A DNA stretch of 64,000 nucleotides from Colocasia esculenta (GCA_014218235.1 CM024755.1:35608713-35672712), one strand, 5' to 3'; positions 11,041-23,522 are shown, counted from the stretch's first letter. The notes: generated by a model not told the origin, from the sequence alone. Made by a program: numbers and translations.

Positions 11041-11843
11041 GATGATGCAAGGCTGAAGAACAAAAGAGGAGCTTTCCTGAAAATCTTTAACGGAGTGTAC
11101 ATCCTGTGAGGAACCTCAACTCCATATACACTCAAAGAAAGAGAGGAGCTCGAGCAAAATCAAGAGAAGCTTTTCATAGCAGAAGTCTTCAAAGCTTTCA
11201 AGCCTTTCTCTCTTCACTCTCTCTGTAGTCATTGTAAATCTGGGGGAGAGTCTGTGGCTAAGAGCTAGAGTTCTTAGTGTTCATCTTGTAATAGCTCTTG
11301 GTCAATTCTTTCTTTTCTAAGAAAGATTTCTGTCCAACTGTAGGACTGTATACAGTGGGTCTCTTCCTATGTGAAGAGTTGGCCAGTGTAGTTGCTGGCA
11401 TTTTTGTGTCAAGCTGTAGGACTGTATACAATGTAGAACCTAGCTAGGGGTTTAAGTCTAGCAGAACCGCACTGAGGTTTGTACCAGGAGGTTGGCTTCT
11501 TGACCTGTAAGAGAATTGGGCTGCCTTCTTGCCTGGGAAAGAGAAGAAGACCAGCTGGGGTGTTGGGTGTTGTATTGTCCTTAAGGGGGACTGTACCCTT
11601 GGTTAGTAAAATCTAAAGAGGTTGCTTGGGGACTGGACGTAGGACTTCCATGTGCGAAGGGCCGAACTAGGATAAATTCCTTGTGTGATTGTTTATTTGC
11701 TTCCGCACTGCTACTCTCTATCACACTCAACTAACCAAACCTTCAAGTGATAATTTTCTATGTTTAAGTTTCTATTTAAGATTTCAGAAAACCTATTCAC
11801 CCCCCCTCTAGGCTAGCTTGCTTCCGGACCAAAAGGGCCAACA

Positions 11844-12528
11844 ATTGTTGTCAACTTCAAGTTGACGGCAATCGACTATGCCATTAACTTCCTGAAGCCC
11901 AAAACCCGAAGGCATATATACGACATTATAGTGTGTCATTAACCACTAGTTAGCAACATAATTGTCTGCCGTCAACATCAGTTGGCGGCACAGCTTGTTG
12001 CCGCCAAGGTGAGTTTCGACCAAATGTAAAAAGGCACACAAACAACAAGCATAAATGCTCTAAAATATAGGGCCTTATAGAGCGTCCCTCTCACGTTCTT
12101 GTAGGGATTCCTTTGGAAAAGGGTAGGCGTATGTATCATGTAAGCATGCACTGCAAAAAGTTCCAAGTAGAGATGAAGTTAGAAGATCTTCGGCAAAATG
12201 TGATTTAGAGTTATCCCTAAAAAATGCTATCTTTTTTGCTCACACCATGCATGTCAGGGAATTTGATTATTCCACTTCTTTAATTCCCACCACGAAATAC
12301 TTGGTGCATAATGTCGGTGTGCACTAAGTGACACATCGGCAAGCACACCCAATGGGTGGTTGCCTAGCGGACAATGATAGGATGAAGTGGCAAGTTTCTT
12401 CAAAGATGTCTTGTCTCTCACAGTTTCAAGGAGAAAGATATCCTTTCCCCTTGTCTTCCTTTCTCACCTTTGTCACTGAACTGCCTTCTCCCCCACTCTG
12501 CTCGCCTTCTCCAATGCCAATGCCTTCT
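11844..12528. other. Non-coding sequence between copia B and copia A
   Basis: No gene is visible. The first 160 bases are rich in GACGGCAA, GCCGTC and TTGCCGCC words like those at 2110-2235, so the broken LTR fragment probably resumes here. CAACTTCAAGTTG (11851-11863) is a near-perfect palindrome. The rest is unassigned. The last five bases, CTTCT (12524-12528), are the left copy of the copia A target duplication. Confidence 0.45.
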
Positions 12529-12667
12529 TGTTGAACCACTCCTATATTTTATCCTTTTTAATTTGGTGATAACAAAACCACATGATTATCATAAATAACA
12601 TGAATATATTTATTACCATTTTTTAAAATTATTTATGCATAAGAAATAACATGTTTTATCCAAAGCT

Positions 12668-13440
12668 TCTCACTTCGACTGATTACTTTGTAATGATTTC
12701 AGTCGAAGTTCTTCACTTCGACTGATCACTTTATAACTGCTTTAGTCGAAGTCACATTTCATATTATCCAAAGTCTATTCACTTCGACTAATCCCCTTGA
12801 AAATGATTCCAGTCAAAGCCCCACTTCGTATTCATCCGAAGTTCTTCACTTCGACTGATTGCATTTTAATTTGATTGCAGTCGAAGCACAACTTCGACTG
12901 ACTGAGTTATTTCTTGACCAATCGATGCTAGTAGTCGAAGCGCAACATTGACTACTACATTATATTTCTTCATCAGTCGAAGCTTCTTCATGAGTCGATG
13001 TTGACAGTCAAAGTTTTACTTCGACTCCTTACTAGTCGAAGTTTCATATCGATTGTTGTTTAAGTCATCGGTTGAAGTGGACAGTCAAAGTGTCTATCAA
13101 TTGCTGACCACTTCTGTATCAATTTTTTTGATTATATCAATTGTTTTATCAATTGCCTTCATATATATCAACTGCCATATCGATTGCTGATCATCTCATA
13201 TCGATTGCCCTTCAGCACATCGATTGTTGTCTTGCTTCACATCGATTAATGTTATATTTAAACATTGATTGCTGCTATGTTTAAACATCGATTGCTGTTA
13301 TGTTTGAACATCGATTAATGTTATATTTAAACATCGATTGTCTTTATTCATCGATTGCCTTCAAACATCGATTACCGTTTAATTTGCACATCGATTGTCT
13401 TTACACATCGATTGCTGATAAGTTTCACATCGATTGACGA
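12668..13440. repeat. Inverted-repeat array (TTCGAC/GTCGAA, then ATCGATTG) in the copia A 5' LTR
   Basis: ACTTCGACTGA (12672-12682) and TCAGTCGAAGT (12699-12709) are a perfect 11-bp inverted repeat with a 16-bp loop, and this pattern recurs several times to about 13080. It then gives way to repeated CATCGATTG words up to about 13440. The counterpart in the 3' LTR lies at 41850-42519 and 44641-44725. Confidence 0.85.
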
Positions 13441-13826
13441 ACACTTAAATAAATTTTATATCAATTGATGTTTACATGATTTCAAATGTCTGTGGTGCCA
13501 AATGAAAATTCAAATAGCCTTCAAGACCCTAAGATATTGATGATGTGTACCTTCTATCTTATCAGGGTAGGTAAGAAAAGGAGTCAGTAGAAACTGAAGT
13601 CTAAAAGGACTCCTTCCTTATGCTAAAAAGCAAAGACCTTACCTAACATATCTAGATGTCAGCAGAAATCATGGACCTCTACACATAAGAGGTATGGGCT
13701 ATCTGTCAAAAGACTTCACTAGTGTAACATTCTCTTCCATGCATTAAATGTCTGTAGGAGTTTAGTTTTCACATGAGGAATCCGTTAAGACTCAAGCAAG
13801 CATTCGTTAGACACAAAGATAGCAAA

Positions 13827-13851
13827 AGAAGAAGAAGAAGAAGAAGAAGAA
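13827..13851. repeat. GAA microsatellite in the copia A 5' LTR
   Basis: A run of about eight GAA units. The matching run in the 3' LTR (about 45112-45142) is longer, so the microsatellite has changed length since insertion. Confidence 0.9.
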
Positions 13852-14736
13852 CGGCTAGAAGGAACTCCAACGGATCTATCTTTCTACTCCATAAAGGATG
13901 AAGTGTTGGAAGTAGAAGAACAACAGAGCAAACATGAAAATCATTTAAGGAGTGTACATCTAGTGAGCATCCAACTCCATACACACTCAAAGCAAGAGAG
14001 AAAGAGCTAGAGCCCAAGAAGAAGTGTGTGCGCGAGCAGCCATATGAAGTCTTCAAGCATTCAAGCTTATTTTCTCTCTTCACTCTCTCTGTGATACATT
14101 GTAAATCTGGGGAGAGTCTGTGAGTTGAGAATTTGAGTTCCTTGGTGTTCATCTTATATAGCTCTTAGTTTGTTCTTTCTTTTCTAAAGAAAGACTTGTG
14201 TCCAGCTTTAGGACTATATACAGTGTTCCTCTTCAAGGGTGAAGAGAAGACCAGCCGAAGTGCTGGGTGTCTGTCTAGCTGAAGAACTGTACTCAGTGTT
14301 CCCCTTGAGTTAAGGGAAGAACCTAGCTGGGGTTGGTGTCAGCAGAACCTAGCTGGGGGTTTAGTCTAGCAGAACTAAGTCGGGGTTTGTACCAATAGAA
14401 CCACACTGGGGTTTGTTCTAGGAGGGTGGCTTCTTGACCTATAACAGAAGTGAGTTTCCTTCCTACTTGGAAAGGAAGAGGACCAGCGGGGAGCTGGGGG
14501 TTTGTATATCCTTGGGGGGATTGTACCCTGGTTAGTGAAATCTTAAGATTTGCTTGGGGACTAGACGTAGGACTTTCATTTGGAAGGGTTGAACCAGGAT
14601 AAATTTTTGTGTTCATGTGTGTGATTGTCTTTTAATTGCTTCCACATTGCTACTCTTTATCGCACATGATTACATTCACTAACTAAAGTTTTAAGTTGTT
14701 GATTTTACTTTCAGATTTCTATGATCACCTATTCAA

Positions 14737-14756
14737 CCCCCCCCCCCCCCCCCCCC
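14737..14756. repeat. Homopolymer of 20 C near the 3' end of the copia A 5' LTR
   Basis: The run is 20 C here but about nine or ten in the 3' LTR (near 45990-46000). Copia B and the young Sirevirus have a C run at the same place, 35-60 bp before the LTR end, so it is a conserved but length-variable LTR feature. Confidence 0.85.
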
Positions 14757-14798
14757 GCTTTAGGTTGGTCTTGCTGCCATATCAAGTGGGCCAACAAG

Positions 14799-14810
14799 TG
14801 GTATCAGAGC
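14799..14810 (+). other. Primer-binding site of copia A
   Basis: TGGTATCAGAGC lies two bases after the LTR end. It is a perfect 12-base complement to the 3' end of initiator tRNA-Met. Confidence 0.88.
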
Positions 14811-15085
14811 CCTGGTCTTTGAACTTCAAGAAGATCCAATGATCTAAAGAGCAAATGTAACGATTCTGGATATTTATACCCAATAAGGGTCCATATCCAA
14901 ATCTCTCCCGCGAACGGACCGAAGTCTCGCAAGGGATATCTCAAACACATATCCAGGAAGAATATAAAAGAAAAACCACAACAGTGAGAGACACAAGAAA
15001 GGATATGTGCTCATATCTACATATACAATTTACAACTGTCCCATTACATTATTACATACCCAAATTAAAAAGAGTACAACTACCT

Positions 15086-15100
15086 GGGGCATACCCCGAG
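15086..15100 (-). other. Near-palindromic GGGGCATACCCCGAG motif
   Basis: The same 15-mer occurs at 20646-20660 and 42744-42758, and in the opposite orientation at 62580-62594, always in LTRs of one gypsy sub-lineage. It is 208-240 bp from the LTR 3' end in each. Its function is unknown. Confidence 0.7.
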
Positions 15101-16999
15101 AGAGCACAAGCTCACACAACTCTACTAACACTATTGCTGGTGGTACAAGTCTGACATGACACCTCTGCAAGCCACACCAACGGTAAACCCTGAAAAGAAC
15201 TATAAGGGAGTGAGCCTCAACAAGTCACCGGCTCAGTAGGGAACCACCCAAAACCTCACACAATACGGAAGAACCTCAACCCCAACGGGTCTCACTCGCA
15301 ACACCGGAAGCCAAACCATTTCATGCTCACAATAAAGCGTAATTACATCAATTTACACTAATTCCAGAAATAAGATGAGACAACGGAGAACTGGCGGGGT
15401 GCCCAATAACTGGAAAGCCTAGGCCACAAGCCTCATAGGCATACCATCTTAACAACTGGTCGCCTAAACTGTAAGCCACACAGGCAAAGCATTGCCTAAG
15501 CTACTAGCTTCACTGGCAAGCCTCTAAACATATGGGTAACAGGATTGCTAACCAAGAGCTAATCCTTTATACCCTCAAATCACGATGTATTGAATATCAC
15601 ACTTAAGAAACAGGACTGGCTACCACAATGCCAATCCATCGCACACTAAAACATATTCGGAAACTTACCCAAGGAAGGGTAAAACACAATAAATGGAAGG
15701 TCTCACCGCATGACCTCCACTTCACCATCTAAAAAGGCTAGTACTCAGCATACTACGAGAAACTAGTACCCACAAAAAGTACAAGTACCTACCACTATGA
15801 GGTACCACCACTGAAACACAAACACAACTGTGCCAACACTTGGGCACACCATACATAACCAGTCAAACCACAACTAGTGAGTCTCCACTCACCAACCACA
15901 ACGACAAACGTGCCAACACCATGGCACACATCAACGGGTAAAACTACAACTAACACACACTATAGCAAATAGCAGAGCACGAGCCGGAAAGCACGACGCT
16001 ACCACACGGGACAGACTACTGGTTCATGACGCCAGTATCCAACCCGGACAACACAGCACAAGAACTACCTCTTAGTCTCACAGTCACGGACATAGGGTCC
16101 AACTGTCGCTCCACAACACAAGTAAAGCCAAAGAACTGTGGAGACCAACCAAACCACCACAACCTACAGGTCACACACCCTGCAGGCCCATGCCCAGCAC
16201 CTTTAGAGACTCTGGCCTGAGCTCTCTAAAGTGAGGCACTGGTAACAGGACTAGCCAGGGCCCAGTACGTCTACTGGTGTCCGTAACCCCCAGCTACGAG
16301 CGCGCCACAAGTGACTAACACAAACTCTCACAAGTCACTGTCCCACTGCCATCTTTCCCTCAGCCGGACGACAACTCTCTCTGAGAGTGAGGGTGTCCAG
16401 GAAGACGACAAAACCTCGATGGTACCGCTGCACCGGGACAAGCCCCGAGCACACTCACGTGCCTGGCTCTCCTAGGAACCTGGGGCACCCAACTGAAGAG
16501 GCATTCCGGAATAGGCGCCGGACCACCAAACTCAACAGTGCACAAACCACGATGTATACTTATATATATTCTTTATTACAAATCAAAGCACAAATGTCAA
16601 GAATAGCTTAACCTCGGTCACCCTGTGTTCTACAAACTACCTCACACCAATACACATGTAAACCACGATAACCATTTACAAACTGGCCTATCATTGGTCA
16701 TCACATGACCTCCTTGCCACATACAAACCATATATACTAACTATACATTAACTCTTAACCTTACTTACATTACATTAATTAAACCATCTCTATTAGTCCA
16801 CAAAGGACGTTACAAGACTGAGGCTAGGTTCACACTTGAACCATCATTGCCTAGCCATTACTATACTATGTGCACCCACCAACCATGTGGGCAACATGCT
16901 CATAGAGCTTTACGGGTGCCAATGCACCTCTTACCAAAACCATGCACGTTAAACATCGATAATCAGATAACCATAACACGAAAAACATGCAAAACAGAA

Positions 17000-17700
17000 C
17001 CTTCGGCTGTGATCGCGACAGAGGCCATGGCCGCCTTCTGATCGCGACGCCACGATATGTCGTGATAAGAAATCCTATTGCGACGGGTCGGCCTGTCGCT
17101 ACCTGGTCGCGATAGCAGGGTCCGTTGCCTTCTCAGGCAAAAACCCTAATCCGGGAACCATCTCCGGATCTTCCATGCAAACCACCCTAAACATGATTTC
17201 AACCCAGTTTTCTTGCTCATTTCACCTCCTAGACATGGTATCTACTGTTTTGAAAGCAATAAACAAACCAATATGCAATCCATGTAACAAATCAAGGTAG
17301 AACTCCCTACCTACACAAGGAACGCGCAATCCATGCATGGCGCGGCGTTTCCCCCACTCCTCGCGACGTCCTCGCGTCGAGAGCGCGACGAGAACTCCGC
17401 CGAAACGCCGAATCGCCCAGAAAACCTGCGACAGCTTCTCTCCCGGTCGAGCAGAGCTTGTGAAAGCTCTATTCGGCCAACCTGCTTAAAAACCGCACAG
17501 TGGTTGGGATCGCGACGTACCTTCCCATCGCGACCTTGTCGCGACCGATTAGGGCGTCGCCTTCCCATTCCCGACGTCAGTAAACTCCACTCCATGCGTG
17601 ACACGCAGCGCACATGCAGACGTCGACCCCAGCAGCGGCAACCAGAACGCGACCCCTACTGCTGTCGCATTCAGAACGCGGCCTACACCACCATCGCGTT
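17000..17700. repeat. Two GC-rich TCGCGA/GTCGCG repeat blocks in the LARD 3' LTR
   Basis: Clusters of GATCGCGAC, GTCGCGACC and GAACGCGAC words occur at about 17000-17130 and 17340-17700, with AT-rich sequence between. The two-block layout is shared with 22630-23330, 43795-44500 and 60000-61170. Confidence 0.7.
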
Positions 17701-17893
17701 CACATTCAGTGAACCAACGGACACCATGGGCCTAACCTGCCGGCCCACTAAGCTCCACACAACGCGCGGAAACCACAACCAAGGCCCAATGACCCCATAT
17801 TGGTCATGAGCACCATACCAAAACTAGTAAACACAGATCCGAACTACCACTAATCAACAATTCGCGAAGATCTGAAAAACGCGCTACGTTACA

Positions 17894-20399
17894 TTATTAT
17901 CACCTAAAAAGGAATGTCGTCCTCGACATTCAAAACAAGCGACAATAAATCACACTATCACCTAAAAAGAAACAAAGCCATATGTAGAGCTTCCTCTGCA
18001 TCCGTCTTTCAAACCATTTACTCATTCTCATACTTGCTCTGCCTTCCCTTTCTTTTTAATTTATTCCACAATTACTTTATTCTCTGAATTTATTTTGCCA
18101 TTCTTTACCTTTCAACCATAGGCGATTCTATCCTGCTATTATCGCTTTATCTCCTTGAACTGAACCTATTTCCACATTTTTCGAGCAATTCTACTTAGCC
18201 GATAGCACTTTATCTGGTTGGGCTCGACCTGCTTCCACATTTTTCCTGGTTATGTTTGCAACATTTCTTTCTGGGCCATTTTCTAGCTTAAATCCTTCCA
18301 CTTTATATTCTTAAATTTTCAAATTTCCAGATATTATTCCTCTATTTACTCATCACCACTAATCATCACTTGGCTTAATTGCACACAAGACTTTAAATTC
18401 TCCTTTAATTACTTAAACTTCAAATAACTTATGAATATTAAATCTTCCATGCTTCCACTGCGCTACTCTGATTATACTAAACCTTTCACCAAATATTTCA
18501 TGAATTCTGGATTCCCTTAATTCATTAATAACTTATCTCACTTCAAATTATACTTTCCAACTAACTTTACATTTCTCTTATCATACATCAATACCACTTA
18601 ATTGACTCCACTCATATTCTATCTTCTGCTATATCTGCTTCACACTAAATTCTAAATCTTAGCATATATCAATATTGATATACTTTTCCCTTTATATATA
18701 TATATATTCTTTACTTTAAACAATATTCTCTAATTGATTTAACAAATCCAATTCATATCTTTTCACATCTTCCATTCTCATTGCTACACATACCCGAAAA
18801 TTCACCTTTACCGTTATTCAAGCCTTGCTCAATTATATGACATCAAATCTCGAAATTTCTTTACCATTAAACTGATTATATTGCTCCTCCCTTTTTCTAC
18901 TCCTTTTCACTATACCTTAATATGTTCACTCCTCCTTAACTGATTTATTATAGCTTTACTTCAAATTCCAGAAATATTCTTATAACAAAATTTATTTATT
19001 CATCCAAATCACTTTACTGCATATCATTACGCAAATTCTTATTACACATTTCCTGAATCATTTAATTATCACTATTCTATAATCTATCATATTCTTTTTT
19101 TATCCACTTGATCATTAATACTAAACTTTATCTTTACTATCAATAACATAACACCATTTCAGCAAAATATTTCTCTTAACTAGTTTACTAGCTGACTAAT
19201 TTCCAGGTACCATTTATGTTACAATCTTTCTTACTTTCCACCATAACTATAAACTAAAACTATTTCTTTAAAACACAATGATTTATTCTACTTAATTTCT
19301 TTATTCCACATTACTAATTTACCACCAAATATAAACATTTTCACTAGTACAGTTCATTTACAAATATCCATTCATAATCCACTTTACTATTCCCCATTAC
19401 TTTTCAATGGACTTAACCTTGTCCATTCTAATTTACATAGCTTCAACTTACTTTAATTATTTAGTTTTAACTTCAATTGCCTCTGACACCAATTTCCCTT
19501 CTCTGCTTCCGCAATCTACACACAAATGCTGGCGCCACTACTCTTATCTTCAACACTGCAACAACCTTATACAAATCTTTCTGCGAAATCTTTATCCACT
19601 GCCTTTTATTAACAAACATCTTTCTCTTATAAAATTCTCGAAAAAATCTGACTTCCCACTACTCTTTTACTCTCTCTTTAACTAATCGGTCACCTTTACA
19701 TTCACTTACATGAGTTTCTATATCAAACTTTCTATTATCCCTATTATTTATATCAACACTACCCTTAAATTCGTTACTGCAGTTATTTCTAATCACAAAT
19801 CACATTTAAGAATAATCTTGATCACTGCTTCTCTACTTACCAGCCTCTCATGTCAAGCTAGACTACCTCACTTGATCATTTCAAACCTAACATGCCATTA
19901 TTCATACTATTATCCAAGCAACTTCTTAACACTTTATTAACATAAATCTCAAACACAATGACTATCTCTGCTACAATTCTCAAACACAATTCACCTATTT
20001 AACAGTTCTAATCACAAAGCCCTATTTCTCAGCATGATACAATTCCCTCTATTATTATATCACTACTTTATACCTTTCTCTACCAACTCTGATTCTCATT
20101 AAAACACTTTTTAGTGAATTTCATAACTGAATGCACTATTTTTTTTTCAATTTCTATAATAAAGAATCTTTAATCAATTATACTTTAACCACAATCCAAT
20201 AATCACTCATACTACACCACCAATCATATCTGATATTACCCACAACTACTGATCTAACCAACTATTCATATACCAAAACTCATATGGAAACCGTACTAAA
20301 AAGCACAGGAAACTACAGACTTACTACCAGCAATGGACATTAAATCATGCATTGGGACATTGTAATCTTAATGTCTTTTCATATTCTAACTGAATCATT
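17894..20399 (-). other. Non-coding, strongly strand-skewed interior of the LARD-like element
   Basis: I find no retrotransposon protein in any frame. The plus strand is very poor in G (in samples I counted, C outnumbers G about five or six to one) over roughly 17950-20330, so the element's RNA would be C-poor. At the left end, the minus strand reads GAGGACGACATTCC then TTTTTAGG just before the LTR; this resembles the end of gypsy elements next to the polypurine tract. A short imperfect duplication containing CTTCCACATTTTT lies near 18140-18245. Confidence 0.7.
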
Positions 20400-20411
20400 G
20401 CTCTGATACCA
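20400..20411 (-). other. Primer-binding site of the LARD-like element
   Basis: The plus strand reads GCTCTGATACCA, the reverse complement of TGGTATCAGAGC. It lies two bases from the 5' LTR and proves the minus orientation. Confidence 0.9.
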
Positions 20412-20413
20412 AC

Positions 20414-23400
20414 TGCAACGGCCCTGGATATTTATACCCAATAAGGGTCCATATCCAGATCCGTCTCCCGCGAACGGACCGAAGTCTCGCAAGGGATATC
20501 TCAAACACATGTCCAGGAAGAATATAAAAGACAAACCATAACAGTAAGAGACACAAGAAAGGATATGTGCTCATATCTGCATATACAATTTACAACTGTC
20601 CCATTACATTATTACATGCCCAAATTAAAAAGAGTACAACTACCTGGGGCATACCCCGAGAGAGCACAAGCTCACACAACTATACTAACACTATTGCTGG
20701 TGGTACAAGTCTGACACGACACCTCTGCAAGCCACACCAACGGTAAACCCTGAAAAGAACTATAAGGGAGTGAGTCTCAACAAGTCACTGGCTCAGTAGG
20801 GAACCACCCAAAACCTCACACAATACGGAAGAACCTCAACCCCAATAGGTCTCATTGGCAACACCGGAAGCCAAACCATTTCATGCTCACAATAAAGCGT
20901 AATTATATCAATTTACACTAATTCCAGAAATAAGATGAGACAATGGAGAACTGGCGGGGTGCCCAATAACTGGAAAGCCTAGGCCACAAGCCTCACAAGC
21001 ATACCATCTCAACAGCTGGTCGCCTAAACTGTAAGCCACACAGGCAAAGCATTGCCTAAGCTACTAGCTTCACTGGAAAGCCTCTAAACATATGGGTAAC
21101 AGGATTGCTAACCAAGAGCTAATCCTTTATACCCTTAAATCACGATGTATTGAATATCACACTTAAGAAACAGGACTGTCTACCACGATGCCAATCCATC
21201 GCACACTAAAACATATTCAGAAACTTACCCAAGGAAGGGTAAAACACAATAAATGGAAGGTCTCACCGCATGACCTCCACTTCACCATCTGAAAAGGCTA
21301 GTACTCAGCGTACTACAAGAAACTAGTACCCACAAAAGGTACAAGTACCTACCACCACGAGGTACCGCCACTGAAACACAAACACAACTGTGCCAACACC
21401 TGGGCACATCATACATAACCAGTCAAACCACAACTAGTGAGTCTCCACTCACCAACCACAACGACAACCGTGCCAACACCATGGCACACATCAACGGGTA
21501 AAACTACAACTAACACACGCTATAGCCAATAGCAGAGCATGAGCCAGAAAGCACGACGCCACCACACGGGACAGACTACTGGTTCATGACGCCAGTATCC
21601 AACCCGGACAACACAGCACAAGAACTACCTCTCAGTCTCGCAGTCACGGACGTAAGGTCCAACTGCCGCTCAACAACACAAGTAAAGCCAAAGAACTATG
21701 GAGACCAACCAAACCACCACAACCTACAGGTCACACACGATACAGGCCCATGCCTGGCACCTTTAGAGACTCTGGCCTGAGCTCTCTAAAGTGAGGCACT
21801 GGTAACAGGACTAGCCAGGGCCTAGTACGTCTACTGGTGTCCGTAACCCCCAGCTACGAGCGCGCTACAAGTGACTAACACAAACTCTCACAAGTCACTG
21901 TCCCTCTGCCGTCTTTCCCTCAGCCGGACGACAACTCTCCCCGAGAGTGAGGGTGTCCAGGAAGACGACAAAACCTCGACGGTACCACTGCACCGAGACA
22001 AGCCCCGAGCACACTCACGTGCCTGGCTCTCCTAGGAACCTGGGGCACCCAACTGAAGAGGCATTCCAGAATAGGCGCCGCACCACCAAACTCAGCAGTG
22101 CACAAACCACGATGTATACTTATATATATTCTTTATTACAAATCAAATCACAAATGTCAAGAATAGCTTAACCTTGGTCACCCTGTGTTCTACAAACTAC
22201 CTCACACCAATACACATGTAAACCACGATAACCATTTACAAACTGGCCTATCATTGGTCATCACATGACCTCCTTGCCACATACAAACCATATATACTAA
22301 CTATACATTAACTCTTAACCTTACTTACATTACATTAATTAAACCATCTCTATTAGTCCACAAAGGACGTTACAAGACTGAGGCTAGGTTCACACTTGAA
22401 CCATCATTGCCTAGCCATTACTATACTATGTGCCATGCACATATTCATATTACGTAAACACCACACCAACTATGTAAACCATATGTAATCCACCCACCAA
22501 CCATGTGGGCAACATGCTCATAGAGCTTTACGGGTGCCAATGCACCTCTTACCAAAACCATGCACGTTAAACATCGATAATCGGATAACCATAACACAAA
22601 AAAACATGCAAAACAGAACCCTCGGCTGTGATCACGACAGAGGCCATGACCGCCTTCTGATCGTGATGCCACGATATGTCGCGATAAGAAACCCTATCAT
22701 GACGGGTCAGCTTGTCGCTACCTGGTCGCGACAGTAGGGTCCGTCGCCTTCTCAGGTGAAAATCCTAATCCGGGAACCATCTCCAGATCTTCCATGCAAA
22801 CCACCCTAAACATGATTACAACCCGGTTTTCTTGCTCATTTCACCTCCTAGACATGGTATCTACTGTTTTGAAAGCAATAAACAAACCAATATGCAATCC
22901 ACATAACAAATCAAGGTAGAACTCCCTACCTACACAAAGAACGCGTAATCCATGCATGGCGCGGCGTTTCCCCCACTCCTCGCGACGTCCTAGCGTCGAG
23001 AGCGCGACGAGAACTCCGCCGAAAAGTCGAATCGCCTAGAAAACCTGCGACAGCTTCTCTCCCGGTCGAGTAGAGCTTGTGAAACCTCTGTTCGGCCAGC
23101 CTGCTTAAAAACTGCACAGCGGTTGGGATCGCGACGTACCTTCCCGTCACGACCTTGTCGCGACCGATTAGGGCATCACCTTCCCATTCCCGACGTCAGA
23201 AAACTCCACTCCATGCGCGACACGCGGCGCACATGCATACGTCGACCCCAGCAGCGGCAACCAGAACGCGACCCCTACTGCTGTTGCGTTCAGAACGCGA
23301 CCTACACCCCCGTCGCATTCACATTCAGTGAACCAACGGACACCACGGGCCTAACCTGCCGACCCACTAAGCTCCACACAGTGCGCGGAAACCACAACCA

Positions 23401-23512
23401 AGGCCCAATGACCCCATATTGGTCATGAGCACCATACCAAAACCAGTAAACACAGATCCGAACTACCACTAATCAACAATCCGCGAAGATCCGAAAAACA
23501 CGCTACGTTACA
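20414..23512 (-). repeat. 5' LTR of the LARD-like element
   Basis: The 3099-bp partner of 14856-17893 runs from TGCAACGGCC (the third base changed from T) to CTACGTTACA. It carries the same GGGGCATACCCCGAG motif (20646-20660) and GC-rich repeat blocks (about 22630-22750 and 22960-23330). Most bases agree with the partner by eye, with scattered substitutions and one indel of about 60 bp. Confidence 0.88.
22630..23330. repeat. Two GC-rich TCGCGA/GTCGCG repeat blocks in the LARD 5' LTR
   Basis: This is the counterpart of 17000-17700. Several CG sites differ from the partner as TG or CA (for example GATCACGAC here against GATCGCGAC there), the pattern expected from methylated CpG decay. Confidence 0.65.
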
Positions 23513-23522
23513 ACAAAGATCA

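Larger units (their letters stand above)
2779..11843 (+). mobile_element. Copia B: pol-less Sirevirus-like Ty1/copia element with nested solo LTR
   Basis: The element is bounded by two LTRs beginning TGTTGAACCAC and ending CCAACA. The flanking 5-mers are GTTGT (2774-2778) and ATTGT (11844-11848), a target duplication with one mismatch. Inside, in order, are a tRNA-Met primer-binding site, gag with two zinc knuckles, a short protease remnant, a polypurine tract and the 3' LTR. There is no integrase, reverse transcriptase or RNase H, so the element is non-autonomous. A gypsy solo LTR (6806-9959) lies between the protease remnant and the polypurine tract. Copia A has the same internal organisation. 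Confidence 0.92.
9977..11843 (+). repeat. 3' LTR of copia B
   Basis: The 1867-bp partner of 2779-4559 has the same termini, TATA box (11034-11040) and C-rich run near the end. It carries about three more 37-bp repeat units than the 5' LTR, partly offset by smaller deletions elsewhere. Scattered substitutions between the two LTRs make this insertion older than the Sirevirus at 26380. Confidence 0.92.
12529..14796 (+). repeat. 5' LTR of copia A
   Basis: The 2268-bp LTR runs from TGTTGAACC to GGCCAACA. It contains an array of TTCGAC/GTCGAA inverted repeats and ATCGATTG repeats (12668-13440), a GAA microsatellite (about 13827-13851), a degenerate TATA site (CCATAAAG near 13889) and a 20-base C run (14737-14756). 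The start and end segments resemble copia B, but the middle does not. Confidence 0.92.
14856..17893 (-). repeat. 3' LTR of the LARD-like element
   Basis: The 3038-bp LTR runs from TGTAACGATT to CTACGTTACA on the plus strand. It holds GGGGCATACCCCGAG (15086-15100), a CAGTAGG core (about 15234-15240, 384 bp from the LTR 3' end) and two GC-rich inverted-repeat blocks (about 17000-17130 and 17340-17700). Frames such as 17333-17809 fall in those blocks and encode nothing recognisable. It lacks about 60 bp present in the partner LTR near 22433-22495. Confidence 0.88.
14856..23512 (-). mobile_element. Large non-coding gypsy-type retrotransposon (LARD-like), minus strand
   Basis: Two LTRs of about 3.0-3.1 kb (14856-17893 and 20414-23512) flank a 2.5-kb interior. 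A reverse-complement primer-binding site (20400-20411) adjoins the right LTR, so the right LTR is the 5' one and the element reads right to left. The flanking 5-mers GCAAA (14851-14855) and ACAAA (23513-23517) are a target duplication with one mismatch. The interior holds no gag or pol frame. Long LTRs plus a non-coding interior fit the large retrotransposon derivative (LARD) class, which needs proteins from another element. It inserted between the primer-binding site and gag of copia A. Confidence 0.85.

Noticed and set aside
17333..17809. A possible small gene in the LARD 3' LTR
   Set aside because: The same region in the partner LTR (around 23123-23428) is disrupted and matches no family. 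It coincides with the GC-rich repeat block.
19407..19940. Two plus-strand frames in the LARD interior as genes
   Set aside because: They read opposite to the element, are low-complexity and A/T/C-rich, and match nothing. G-poor sequence lacks TAG and TGA stops by composition.
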